Below, one piece after another: positions 8,781-17,666 of a DNA stretch of 64,000 nucleotides. The stretch spans positions 372,001 through 436,000 of the forward strand of contig CBDBMR010000017.1 of assembly GCA_965207535.1 (NCBI GenBank), read 5' to 3'. Position numbers and translations under genes: made by a program. Below the pieces are notes generated by a model. It searched no databases and was not told where the DNA came from. It worked only from the letters and a program-made list of their open reading frames with translations. Position 1 is the stretch's first letter, and each line of letters opens with the position of its first letter. Origin of the DNA: JAJDXO01 sp965207535. Lineage in GTDB: Bacteria > Pseudomonadota > Alphaproteobacteria > Rhodospirillales > UBA2165.

Positions 8781-10040
8781 TCACCTGACAGGTTCGCTCA
8801 AGGAGTTTTGCCATGAGCGCACGAACTTGACTGACGGCAGGGGGTAGCGCTTGAGGGTTTCGTTCATCCGGTCCCAGTTCATTCGACGCAGGCGGCTGCG
8901 GCGTGCAAGCCACTTCCGCCATGTGCGGGCGACCTGGTAGCGGAACCACTCCAGACGTTTGCCGTTTCCCGCAAGACCATAATATGCGCAGTGGCCCCGG
9001 ATCGCTCGAGCAAGATAGTCATGCTGCGCCTCGATCGGCAAGTGCCGGTTGCTCTTGCACCAGTCATGCACCGATTTCAGCGCGCGGGCGAAACGGCCTT
9101 TCGCCGTGATTTGGCGAACGACGTCCTTGCCTTGCATCGACCTCCCCCAAACATGGGTGAAGCCGAGGAAGTCGAACGTCGTGGCCGATGCCATCCAGTG
9201 GCGCCCGTAGGGACGCCTCCGGCGGAAGTCCACATAGCGCGTCTTGGTCTCATGGAGCGTGAGCCCGTATCGACCGAGACGTTTGCCCAGAACGTCAAGC
9301 AGCCGCTTGCCGCTCTGGCGGTCTTCGAGAGCAACGACAAAATCATCGGCGAATCGCACCAGCTGGCAGTTGCCGCGCAAGCGCGGCCTCGCCTCGTTCT
9401 CGAACCACTTGTCCAGCACATGGTGCAGGAAAATATTGGAGAGAATCGGCGAGAGCACCCCACCTTGGGGTGCGCCAGCGACCGGCCTGTGCACGGTGCC
9501 CTCTTCGAGCACCCCCGCTTTCAGCCATTTGTCGATCATGCGCCTTGCGACGCCGTCCTTGATCCGCAGGTCGAGGAATGACCGCAGGTGGGTGTGCGAG
9601 ATCGAGTCGAAGTAGGACTTCAAATCCGCGTCGATCACCCATCTTTGGCGCTGCTCAATGATGCCCTTGCGTAGTGCGTCCAGGGCGTCATGAGCCGACC
9701 GCTTGGGCCGGAAGCCGTAAGAGCACGGCAGAAAGTCCGCCTCGTAGATCGGCTCCAGCAGCATCAGGATCGCCCGTTGCGCCACCTTGTCTTCGAACGT
9801 CGGAATGCCGAGCGGTCGTTTCGTGCCGTCCGCTTTAGGGATGTAGTGGCGTCGCACCGGCGGCGCGAAGTAACGGCCCGACTTGATCCGGCCCAGGAGG
9901 TCGTCAAGATTGGCCTCAAGGTCCTTCTCGTAGTCGGCGGCCGTTACGCCGTCGATGCCTGTCGCCCCATCCTTGCGCGTCAGGCGATACGCTTCGCGCA
10001 TCCACTCGCCGTCGATCAGATGGTGCAGGGACGTGAACAC
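8781..10040 (-). CDS. ltrA: Group II intron reverse transcriptase/maturase
   Basis: Reverse transcriptase and maturase that assists splicing and retrohoming of the host intron. RT blocks are clear: RKDGATGIDGVTA, IPKADGTKRPLGIPTFEDKV, CSYGFRPKRSAHDAL, the GAPQGGVLSPILSNIFL block and the active-site RFADDFVV. Domain X and a C-terminal HCAYYGLAGN segment follow; no HNH endonuclease domain is present. The first usable start in the frame is GTG at 10040, but homology-like sequence (EETLSSTNTYTKQQWIAEQA) extends in frame back to about 10121, where a CTG stands in place of the ATG found in relatives. Either CTG is used or the start has been lost. Confidence 0.88.
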   Translation of the reverse strand: MFTSLHHLIDGEWMREAYRLTRKDGATGIDGVTAADYEKDLEANLDDLLGRIKSGRYFAPPVRRHYIPKADGTKRPLGIPTFEDKVAQRAILMLLEPIYEADFLPCSYGFRPKRSAHDALDALRKGIIEQRQRWVIDADLKSYFDSISHTHLRSFLDLRIKDGVARRMIDKWLKAGVLEEGTVHRPVAGAPQGGVLSPILSNIFLHHVLDKWFENEARPRLRGNCQLVRFADDFVVALEDRQSGKRLLDVLGKRLGRYGLTLHETKTRYVDFRRRRPYGRHWMASATTFDFLGFTHVWGRSMQGKDVVRQITAKGRFARALKSVHDWCKSNRHLPIEAQHDYLARAIRGHCAYYGLAGNGKRLEWFRYQVARTWRKWLARRSRLRRMNWDRMNETLKRYPLPSVKFVRSWQNSLSEPVR

Positions 10041-10735
10041 CCGATCCGGATGCTCCCTCGCCTGTTCGGCTATCCACTGCTGTTTCGTGTACGTGTTGGT
10101 GGAACTCAGGGTTTCCTCCAGCGTTTCCCATCAGTGGGTCTGTTCAGGTGACGCTCCGCTTCCCTCCAGCGGGTCCCGATGGTCACGGTTCCCCGCCTTC
10201 AGCGGTATTATCAGAGCGCTACGACTTCCTGCCCCCGCATGGCCTTCGGCTTATTGGTTTCGCCAGCCGGCTCCACAGGCGCCTGCCGGGGTTCGTGTTC
10301 GCCCTGTGGGGCGCTCCCATCGCCGCGCAGGCCCGGCGACGGGCCGGGGTCTGGATTGTTCACGCCGGCGGTCCCCTTTCCAGCGTCCTTGCCCGCGGGC
10401 AAGAGCAGGATCTCCCAGGTTCCCTGGCGATCCATCCTGTGACTTTGCGCCGATCCACGACCCCGGACGACCCGTTGCGCCTCGCCTGTAACGGCGCTTC
10501 CGGTACTGCCCCCACCTGCTTAACAATGAAGGCGTCATCGATTTCCCGATTTCGAGGCTGCACGCCGCTTCATCACCTGCTGTCTACGCTTCACGACGAG
10601 CGTCGCCGCACGCCATGCAAGACTCGCTTCCGGCCGGCGGGCTGCGCCTTTGCCGGGCGGGAGTCGAACCCGCTGGATCGCGACGAGAGGTTTCAGATCA
10701 TGTCATCCTCCTCTCCAGGGCTTAACCTGGCGCAA

Positions 10736-10841
10736 TAAGCATTCCGGGAAGCCGTGCGGAGCCGCCCAGACAAGGCAGATTCTAGCGGTTTAGCGAGCGT
10801 TGCCAATCCCTTCTGAGAGGCCGGAGCCAGACGTCCTTTTG
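10736..10841 (+). repeat. Left 106-bp terminal inverted repeat
   Basis: Begins TAAGCATTCCGGGAAGCCG and ends in GTCCTTTTG. It matches the reverse complement of 13602-13707 except for one T/C difference near its middle (GAGCGTTGCC here, GAGCGCTGCC in the complement of the other copy). On the minus strand it would encode the last residues of a DruA-like protein. Confidence 0.9.
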
Positions 10842-10875
10842 GGGCTGGTAACATCTCTCTCGATGCGCTATCGTC

Positions 10876-12783
10876 GTGCACATGGCGGTTCTTGAGAGCG
10901 ATTTTTCCGTAGACGACACGCTCGCGGCGGGTATCGATGAGCCGATCTGGTCGCCGCCGGCGCAGGACGAGGCGGGCCGCGGCGGCACCGTGGTATCGCA
11001 ATCCCGGGCCAGTCAGGGCGCGAAGGCCCGCAAGGCGAGGAGGTCCCCGTACAGGGATGCCAAGCGGCTGCGCAAGGCCCAGGAAACGGTTGAGGCCCAG
11101 AAGGACACGATCAACACGCTGCGTCACCAGATCCGCGATCTGCGCAAGGCGGTCAAGGAGGCGGAGACCCAGGAGAGCACCATCCGGGGCCTGTCGGGGA
11201 TGATCGAGCGTCTCCGTGCGAGACTGAGGGACTTTCAGGATCAGAGGGACACGATCCGGGTGCTGAACTGGCAGGTCGACACCCTTCGCCTGGACCTCGA
11301 CGGCCTGCGCGGTTCGCTGAAGAGGTCGGAGGACGAGAAGAAGGCGCTGGAAGCCGAGATGGCGGAACTCCGCGCGACCAGGAGCGTGCTGTCGAGGAGG
11401 CTCTTCGGCCGCAAGAGCGAACAGCAGAAGAAGCCGGGCACAGGGCGCAAGCGCGGCCAGCAACGCGGTGCGCCCGGCCACGGCCACACCCAGAGGCCCA
11501 AGCTTGATGAGCGGCGCGAAGAGATCAATCCGCCGCCGGAGGCATGCGTCTGCGCATCCTGCGGGCAGCCCTATGCGCCGAACGGTGCCGAGGAATCCAC
11601 CCTTGTCGAGATCGAGGTCAAGGCCCACAAGCGCGTGATCGGCCGTCCGCGCCACCGCCGGACCTGCGCGTGCGCGTCCTCGCCGATGGAAGTGTCGGCG
11701 CCGCCGGTGCCCCGGCTGTTCGCCAACACGCACTACGGGGTCAGCGTGTGGGCGTGCTACCTCTTCGAGCGTTATGCCTGTTTCCGCACGCTCAACGGCG
11801 TCGCGGTGTGGATGTCAGACCGGGGACTGGCGATATCGCCCGGGACGTTGGGCAACAGTGTCCCCCGTTTCATGCCGCTGTTCGAGCCGCTCTACGAGGC
11901 GATCCTCGCGCACCAGAACACCGCGACCCTGCGTCATGCCGACGAGACCTCCTGGCGCGTGCAGGAGTTGCGTGGAAAAGACCGCTCGGGCCGCGCTTGG
12001 CTGTGGGCCTCGGTCAGCAGCGACGCGATCTATTTCACCATTGACCCCTCGCGCAGCGCCGAGGTGGCTCTCAAACTGTTCGCAGGAGCTGTGCCCGGCA
12101 CAATCATCGTCTGCGACCGCTACAGCGCGTACAAGCGGCTGGTCCGCCTTCTCGGGGACAAAGCGATTCTGGCGTACTGTTGGAGTCATCAGCGCCGCGA
12201 TTTTATTGACGCTGCCGCCGGCCAGCCGCGGCTGGAGCAATGGTGCCAAGGATGGATTGAGCGGATCGCGGAGATATTCGCACTGAACGATGCACGGTTG
12301 GAACATTATGATCCCGACCGGAAGGGCCAGACAGCGGCGTTCAGGAAGGCGACGCGTGAACTTAAGAAAGCGGTCGACAGCCTGTTCACGACTGCCGAGG
12401 CGGAACTGGCGGCTTTGCCGGACCAGACGCGCGAAGGCAAGGCGCTGCGCTCGCTGCTCAGCCATCGGGAAGGGCTGTGCCTGTTCGTGGACCGGCCCGA
12501 AGTGCCCCTGACGAACAACAAGGCTGAGAGAATCCTGCGTGCGCCGGCAATCGGACGGGGGCTGAGCTTCGGTTCCAACACCAGGGGCGGCGCCGACTTC
12601 ACGGCGATCATGTACTCCGTCATCGGCACGCTCTCGATGAACGGCATCGATGTCCCGCGCTGGTTGGAATCGTGGCTGACCGCATGCGCGGAGAACTGCC
12701 GCAAGCCGCCGGACGACCTGACGGCCTGGCTGCCGTGGTCGATGAGCGAGGAGCGCAGGCACGAGTTCATGGCGCCGGGATGA
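10876..12783 (+). CDS. tnpC: IS66-family-type DDE transposase
   Basis: A 635-residue transposase. Residues 50-190 form a long coiled coil with many RL/QK heptads. A zinc finger follows (CVCASCGQPYAP to RTCACAS, about 218-265). The DDE catalytic core shows Asp in LRHADETSW, Asp in IIVCDRYSAYKRL and Glu in LTNNKAERILR, and an IS66-type C-terminal tail. It is longer than typical IS66 TnpC because of the coiled coil. The accessory proteins TnpA and TnpB of classic IS66 are absent; instead a DruA-like gene overlaps the stop by ATGA. The alternative start at 10882 removes two residues. Confidence 0.85.
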   Translation: MHMAVLESDFSVDDTLAAGIDEPIWSPPAQDEAGRGGTVVSQSRASQGAKARKARRSPYRDAKRLRKAQETVEAQKDTINTLRHQIRDLRKAVKEAETQESTIRGLSGMIERLRARLRDFQDQRDTIRVLNWQVDTLRLDLDGLRGSLKRSEDEKKALEAEMAELRATRSVLSRRLFGRKSEQQKKPGTGRKRGQQRGAPGHGHTQRPKLDERREEINPPPEACVCASCGQPYAPNGAEESTLVEIEVKAHKRVIGRPRHRRTCACASSPMEVSAPPVPRLFANTHYGVSVWACYLFERYACFRTLNGVAVWMSDRGLAISPGTLGNSVPRFMPLFEPLYEAILAHQNTATLRHADETSWRVQELRGKDRSGRAWLWASVSSDAIYFTIDPSRSAEVALKLFAGAVPGTIIVCDRYSAYKRLVRLLGDKAILAYCWSHQRRDFIDAAAGQPRLEQWCQGWIERIAEIFALNDARLEHYDPDRKGQTAAFRKATRELKKAVDSLFTTAEAELAALPDQTREGKALRSLLSHREGLCLFVDRPEVPLTNNKAERILRAPAIGRGLSFGSNTRGGADFTAIMYSVIGTLSMNGIDVPRWLESWLTACAENCRKPPDDLTAWLPWSMSEERRHEFMAPG

Positions 12784-13661
12784 CCGGCGCGATCGAATGC
12801 CGGTACTACGGCCGCGACTTCACCACCGACGAGATGGCGCTGCTGCGCACCCTGATCGCCGCCGATCCGCAGCCGACCCGCGCTGCCCTGTCCAGGGAGT
12901 TCTGCCGGCGCGTCGGCTGGTTCAAGTCCGACGGCGGCCTCAAGGACATGATGGCGCGCGTCACCATGCTTGCCATGCATCGCGATGGCGTGATCGCGCT
13001 GCCGTCGCCGAAAGGGAGGCGCAACCCGCCCCGCCCGATCGTCTTCGGGCCTGACACCGAGCCGCCGCTGTTCCCCGCGCCCACGGCCCTCGACGAGGTC
13101 CGCCCGCTTGACATGCGCATCGTTTTGGGCGGCACCCCGGAAGGGAAGCTCTGGAACGAGTTCGTCGCCCGCTACCACTACCTCGGATACAAGCCGCTGG
13201 TCGGCGCCCAGATGCGCTACGCCGTCCACGACAGGAACGGCTTGCCACTCGCCATGCTCGGCTTCTCCACCGCCGCCTGGAAGCTCGCACCGCGCGACAA
13301 GTTCATCGAATGGTCGCCGGAGATGCGCGAGAAGAACCTGCCCCTCGTGATCGACAATCCGAGGTTCCTGATTCTGCCCTGGATCGAGATCCCCAACCTC
13401 GGCTCGCACATCCTCGCCATCGTGCGCCGCCGTCTGCCCATCGATTGGACCGAGCGCTACAACACCACGCCGGTGCTCATCGAGACCTTCGTCGAGACCC
13501 CGCGTTATACAGGCGCCGTTTACAAGGCCTCAGGATGGGTCCATGTCGGAACCACCCAAGGACGAGGGCGATACGATCGGGACAAGCTCTACGACAAACC
13601 TCAAAAGGACGTCTGGCTCCGGCCTCTCAGAAGGGATTGGCAGCGCTCGCTAAACCGCTAG
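12780..13661 (+). CDS. DUF4338 / Druantia DruA-like protein carried by the IS
   Basis: A 293-residue DUF4338 protein, the family that includes DruA of Druantia defence loci. Typical blocks are TRAALSREFCRRVGW, NEFVARYHYLGYKPLVGAQM, FSTAAWKLAPRD, NPRFLILPWI and NLGSHILA. The start ATG overlaps the transposase stop (ATGA), so the two are translationally coupled. The last 20 codons lie in the right terminal inverted repeat. None of the other Druantia genes is present, so a transposition-helper role is at least as likely as defence. The family assignment is from motif memory, not from a search. Confidence 0.75.
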   Translation: MTGAIECRYYGRDFTTDEMALLRTLIAADPQPTRAALSREFCRRVGWFKSDGGLKDMMARVTMLAMHRDGVIALPSPKGRRNPPRPIVFGPDTEPPLFPAPTALDEVRPLDMRIVLGGTPEGKLWNEFVARYHYLGYKPLVGAQMRYAVHDRNGLPLAMLGFSTAAWKLAPRDKFIEWSPEMREKNLPLVIDNPRFLILPWIEIPNLGSHILAIVRRRLPIDWTERYNTTPVLIETFVETPRYTGAVYKASGWVHVGTTQGRGRYDRDKLYDKPQKDVWLRPLRRDWQRSLNR

Positions 13662-13707
13662 AATCTGCCTTGTCTGGGCGGCTCCGCACGGCTTCCCGGA
13701 ATGCTTA
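13602..13707 (-). repeat. Right 106-bp terminal inverted repeat
   Basis: Inverted copy of 10736-10841. It contains the stop codon and the final codons of the DruA-like gene, so the repeat is both DNA end and coding sequence. Confidence 0.9.
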
Positions 13708-13740
13708 CTCGTATTCATAAGCATTCCGGGAAGCCGTTTT
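13689..13740 (+). terminator. 19-bp perfect inverted repeat at the right IS tip followed by T-run
   Basis: The IS tip CGGCTTCCCGGAATGCTTA (13689-13707), a 10-base loop, then the exact inverted copy (13718-13736) and TTTT. It could act as a terminator that insulates the element, or be a relic of two IS tips facing each other. Confidence 0.6.
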
Positions 13741-13932
13741 CATTCGGCCACGCGCGTTGACACAGGCGGAGCAACTGTTCGGATCCCGGGGATTACGCCG
13801 TTCGTTCGGTCACCGGGTGATGCTTTCGCGAAACCATCGACAATACCGGGTTCTGCCAAAGCGGGGACGGCTGATTTCTGTAGCCTTCTCACCGGCATCA
13901 AATCCCCAAGTGAGCAACGGTTATCCCGACTC

Positions 13933-14298
13933 TGTCACACAATCGGGCGATCTCCGCAAGCGAGTCATCGCTTCTACGCCCATCTCGACGATGCGGCGCT
14001 TCGCGCCGCCGCCGCCCAGGCCGCGACCGCCATCGTCCGCGCCATGGGGTACAGCGCCGAGCCGCCGGTCGCCATCCCAGCGGAGCCGTACCGTCCCGAT
14101 GCGGACGCGACGCCACAGACGGGCGAACGCTCCGGCAGCGCGGAAACAGCGGCGAGGAACTGGGAGAAACGCCGACGAAACACGATCCGGGGGACGGGCG
14201 CCGGAAGTGCCTCTATTGAGATGTCGGCACGACCGGCCATCATTCGCACCTTGGCCAGAATCACCGCTATCCGATTGCGGGCCGGCGGGAGAACATGA
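13933..14298 (+). pseudogene. C-terminal relic of a tyrosine recombinase
   Basis: One frame reads TIGRSPQASHRFYAHLDD followed by AALRAAAAQAATAIVRAMG, matching the end of phage-type integrases (usually LGHSSPQTTERYAHL, with the catalytic Tyr before AHL). The frame continues to a stop at 14298 without further recognisable sequence. The catalytic Arg and His boxes are missing, so this is a fragment, probably the integrase that delivered the neighbouring defence genes. Confidence 0.6.
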
Positions 14299-14374
14299 GC
14301 CGGTCCGCGGATGTGGTTTTCAAATCCGGTTTCTCCGAATACCTTGGGCCTCTGTCCATCGGAATAAAATTCGC

Positions 14375-15682
14375 ATGACCACCATTCTCACGAAACCGGC
14401 CGACCGAATCGACGCCAGCGATGTTCAGGCGCTAATCGACGAAAGTGTGCCGGAGGGGGCGCAGATCGAGTTCAAGGAAAGCCTATCTGCAGGTAAGGGC
14501 AATACCGATCCGTGGCTAAACGGTGGAAGCAAGATAGGCGACCACGCAAGAGACCGAATTTTGGAAGAGGTCGTGGCGTTTGCCAATTCCTATGGCGGCG
14601 CCCTGGTGCTCGGTGTTGCGGAGGACGGAGCCAAACCGCCCGTCGCCGCGAACATGGCACCACTGCCGCGTTGCGCTGACTTGGCGGAGCGTTTCAGGTT
14701 GGTGTTCCGCGACTGCGTTGAACCACAACTCCCGACACTTGATATCGTCCCGGTTCCGACAAACGGCGACAGCGGCATTATCGTATTCCGTACCGGTCGG
14801 TCGCGCCAAGGGCCGCATCGGGTTATTCCAACCCTCGGATGCCCCGTCCGGCGGGACGACCGCTGCGAACCCCTGAGTATGCGGGAGATTCAGGATATGA
14901 CCCTCAATCTGGCCCGCGGCACGGAACGGTTGGAACGGCACCTGCGGGATCGGTCAAGGAGATTCGAGCAGGAATTCAAGCGTATCGAAACCCCCGACGA
15001 CGCTTTCGGGTTTCGCATGACAGCCATCCCCGTCGGCGACGAGATTCGCTTAGAGTCTGTCTATTCCGGCGGTGATCTGGTCGAAGAATTGCGTCCGCCC
15101 GAAATCGAGATCGGGCGCGGGTCAAACGACCCGGACTCCAGATTGCGCACCATTCGAAACTTTCATGGAATGCACCTCGGTAATTGGCGACCGATGCTCC
15201 GGGCAGCGCGCGTGGAGAATAGTCACGACAGACATCAAAGCGCGGTAAGATTTGTTTACACCGAAATCCACGCCGACGGCCTGTTGGAGTGGGGGTTTCT
15301 CTCGAATCGTCTTTTCGGTGGTTTCCATACCCAAGATAATCCGGTCGAAATGGGCCTCGACTCCGAAACACCGGTCTCGACGCTGGCCGGGCTTCTCGTT
15401 TGGGCGGACAAAGTGCGGCAGCATGCAACGGCCCCTGGAGCGGAGTACGCCGTTCAACCGCAGTTTAGAGTCACTGCGGACAGCGTCGATGTCGGAGGCA
15501 ACGACGATAGATTCGTCGTCGGGACGATCAAACGAAGCGATACCGAATTTCCTTTGTATCCCCTGGAGGCTCTCGGCGAAATCGACAAGACTGTTTCCCG
15601 ATTCGAGACGGATTTCTGGAACTACTTTGGCAAAGATCCCGGATCGAGGGTTCGGAAGCCATTGGTCATCGTCCAAGCATGA
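14375..15682 (+). CDS. AlbA_2 (Schlafen-like) domain protein
   Basis: A 435-residue protein. The N-terminal AlbA_2 domain (about 15-160) shows VPEGAQIEFKESLS, ILEEVVAFANSYGGALVLGV and IVFRTGRS, the signatures of a putative nucleic-acid-binding or nuclease fold. Residues about 175-435 match nothing I recognise. The ATG at 14375 begins the conserved domain; the open frame reaches back to 13757 but codes for no recognisable sequence. It lies 436 bases upstream of hsdM on the same strand. AlbA_2 proteins recur in defence islands, which with this context suggests an antiviral role, as inference. Confidence 0.7.
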   Translation: MTTILTKPADRIDASDVQALIDESVPEGAQIEFKESLSAGKGNTDPWLNGGSKIGDHARDRILEEVVAFANSYGGALVLGVAEDGAKPPVAANMAPLPRCADLAERFRLVFRDCVEPQLPTLDIVPVPTNGDSGIIVFRTGRSRQGPHRVIPTLGCPVRRDDRCEPLSMREIQDMTLNLARGTERLERHLRDRSRRFEQEFKRIETPDDAFGFRMTAIPVGDEIRLESVYSGGDLVEELRPPEIEIGRGSNDPDSRLRTIRNFHGMHLGNWRPMLRAARVENSHDRHQSAVRFVYTEIHADGLLEWGFLSNRLFGGFHTQDNPVEMGLDSETPVSTLAGLLVWADKVRQHATAPGAEYAVQPQFRVTADSVDVGGNDDRFVVGTIKRSDTEFPLYPLEALGEIDKTVSRFETDFWNYFGKDPGSRVRKPLVIVQA

Positions 15683-16118
15683 CCGCATTGATTGCAGGAG
15701 ACCCCGACACTTTGACAACCGAGCCTGTGTGCCCGATCCTCGACGGCCCGGCTGTGCCGGAGTGTGAGCGAAGACCCTTGTGGGTCGGAGCCGTGGAGAG
15801 CGAGCCGAGGGATGTCGCGCGATTGGACAATGACGCTGGCCCACCTCCCGGCCACCCGGACTTGAAATGACCGTGACCGTGGACAACGTGACAATGGCTC
15901 GGCCGGTAGATCGGCCACCATGGAGCCGTCCGCGACCCATGACCCGCTGACATATTGATCTGCCCTGCATCGTCCGTTATGCCAAAATAGCGTCATGGCA
16001 TACTGCGAAACGTCCACTCGCTCGGTCCGTGTTATTGTGTCGGTCAGGCGCAACGTGGCGTTCATAAAGCTGATCGGGCAAACTGCGTCTCCATTAGAGA
16101 GTAAAGGTCAAGGACCGC
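15683..16118. other. Non-coding gap upstream of hsdM
   Basis: No convincing gene; a 63-codon frame at 15679-15870 has no recognisable features. A 7-bp inverted repeat TATGCCA and TGGCATA with an 11-base spacer lies at about 15978-16002, about 120 bases before hsdM, and could be an operator. Base composition is more AT-rich than the flanks. Confidence 0.4.
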
Positions 16119-17666
16119 ATGGCGAAGCAAGCGAACAACAACGGTGCCAATCTCGGGTTCGAGGCCCGGCTCTGGGCTGCGGCGGACAAGCTGCGCGGCA
16201 ACATGGAGCCGTCCGACTACAAGCATGTTGCTCTTGGCCTGATCTTCCTCAAGTACATCTCCGATGCCTTTGAGGCGAAGCACGCAGAGCTTCTCGAACA
16301 GGAGTTGGCCGACGCGGAGGATCCCGAGGAGTACCTTGCCGAGAACGTCTTCTGGGTCCCGAAAGAGGCTCGCTGGTCGCATCTTCAGGCCAGGGCCCGG
16401 CAGACCACGATCGGCAAGGACATCGACGACGCCCTGCTGGCGATCGAGGCCAGCAACGCCTCGCTCAAGGGTGTGCTGCCCAAGGACTACGCCCGCCCCG
16501 CGTTGAACAAGGTCATGCTCGGCGAGTTGATCGACCTCGTCTCCGGGATCGGCATGGCCGAGGAGGCCGACCGCTCCCGCGACATCCTCGGGCGGGTCTA
16601 TGAATATTTCCTCGGCGGCTTCGCCGGCGCCGAGGGCAAGCGCGGCGGCGAGTTCTACACGCCCCGCTCAGTCGTCCGCCTGCTGGTCGAGATGCTGGAG
16701 CCCTACAGGGGCCGGGTCTACGACCCCTGTTGCGGCTCCGGGGGCATGTTCGTGCAGTCGGAGAGGTTCGTCGAGGCGCATGGCGGGCGTATTGGTGACA
16801 TCGCCATCTACGGCCAGGAGAGCAACTACACGACCTGGCGGCTCGCCCGGATGAACCTCGCGGTGCGCGGCATCGACGCCGACATCCGCTGGAACAACGA
16901 GGGCAGCTTCCACAAGGACGAACTGCCGGACCTCAGGGCCGACTTTATCCTCGCCAATCCGCCGTTCAACGTCTCCGACTGGGGCGGCGAGCGGCTGCGC
17001 GAAGACGCCCGCTGGACCTTCGGCGTTCCGCCCGCGGGTAACGCCAACTACGCTTGGCTCCAGCATATCCATCATCACCTCGCCCCGAACGGCACCGCAG
17101 GCGTGGTGCTCGCAAACGGCTCTATGTCCACTGCGACGTCCGGCGAGGGCGACATTCGCCGCGCCCTGGTCGAAGCCGACGCGGTGGACTGTATGATCGC
17201 GCTGCCGGGACAGCTTTTCTACTCGACACAGATTCCCGCCTGCCTCTGGTTCCTGACACGCAACAAGAATCCCGGCGGGGACGGCCGCGACCGGCGTGGA
17301 GAGGTATTGTTCATCGACGCCCGCAAGCTCGGACATATGGTTGACCGGACCCGTCGGGCGTTATCCGACGAAGATATCGCCCGGATCGCTGACAAATATC
17401 ACGCTTGGCGCGGCGCACCGGATACGGCCCCCTACGCAGACGCGCCGGGATTTTGCAGGTCCGTCATACTGGAGGAGATCGGCGCGCACGACCACGTCCT
17501 GACGCCCAGCCGCTATGTCGGTGCGGCAGTGACGGAAGATGACGGCGTGCCATTCGAGGATCGGTTTACGGAACTGCGGGAAACCCTGGCCAAGCAATTC
17601 GCCGAAGCTGAAGAACTGAGCATACTGATCCAAAAAAAGCTGGGCCGGGTCACGCCGAATGATTGA
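16119..17666 (+). CDS. hsdM: Type I restriction-modification system, methyltransferase subunit
   Basis: The 515-residue HsdM makes N6-methyladenine at the site chosen by HsdS. The N-terminal HsdM helical domain (WAAADKLRGNMEPSDYKHV) precedes the Rossmann methylase core with the AdoMet motif YDPCCGSGGMFVQS and catalytic NPPFNVSDW. EFYTPRSVVRLLVEML is the usual pre-motif. The ATG at 16119 follows AAAGGTCAAGGACCGC. The stop overlaps the start of hsdS, so translation is coupled. Length is normal for the family. Confidence 0.96.
   Translation: MAKQANNNGANLGFEARLWAAADKLRGNMEPSDYKHVALGLIFLKYISDAFEAKHAELLEQELADAEDPEEYLAENVFWVPKEARWSHLQARARQTTIGKDIDDALLAIEASNASLKGVLPKDYARPALNKVMLGELIDLVSGIGMAEEADRSRDILGRVYEYFLGGFAGAEGKRGGEFYTPRSVVRLLVEMLEPYRGRVYDPCCGSGGMFVQSERFVEAHGGRIGDIAIYGQESNYTTWRLARMNLAVRGIDADIRWNNEGSFHKDELPDLRADFILANPPFNVSDWGGERLREDARWTFGVPPAGNANYAWLQHIHHHLAPNGTAGVVLANGSMSTATSGEGDIRRALVEADAVDCMIALPGQLFYSTQIPACLWFLTRNKNPGGDGRDRRGEVLFIDARKLGHMVDRTRRALSDEDIARIADKYHAWRGAPDTAPYADAPGFCRSVILEEIGAHDHVLTPSRYVGAAVTEDDGVPFEDRFTELRETLAKQFAEAEELSILIQKKLGRVTPND

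Larger units (their letters stand above)
8704..10735 (-). mobile_element. Group II intron, about 2.0 kb
   Basis: A retroelement on the minus strand with its reverse transcriptase inside domain IV. The 3' end is marked by a domain V hairpin (8747-8779) and a domain VI-like stem of GGAGGGG and CCCCTCC ending near 8704. The 5' end lies near 10735, where the minus strand reads TTGCGCCAGGTTAAG instead of the usual GTGYG start. It abuts the tip of the IS66-like element directly. The boundaries are estimates from motif positions; the 5' about 600 bases should form domains I-III and contain no gene. Confidence 0.7.
10736..13707 (+). mobile_element. IS66-like element of 2,972 bp carrying a DruA-like gene
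   Basis: Two 106-bp terminal inverted repeats (10736-10841 and 13602-13707) differ by one base. They enclose a DDE transposase of IS66 type and a DUF4338/DruA-like gene whose start overlaps the transposase stop. The near-perfect repeats and intact frames imply recent activity. The left tip abuts the group II intron; the right tip faces an inverted copy of its own last 19 bases across a 10-base loop. No clear target duplication could be read because both flanks are rearranged. Confidence 0.85.

Noticed and set aside
12780..13661. A complete Druantia defence system
   Set aside because: Only a DruA-like gene is present and it is inside an IS; no DruB, DruC, DruD or DruE-type helicase nearby.
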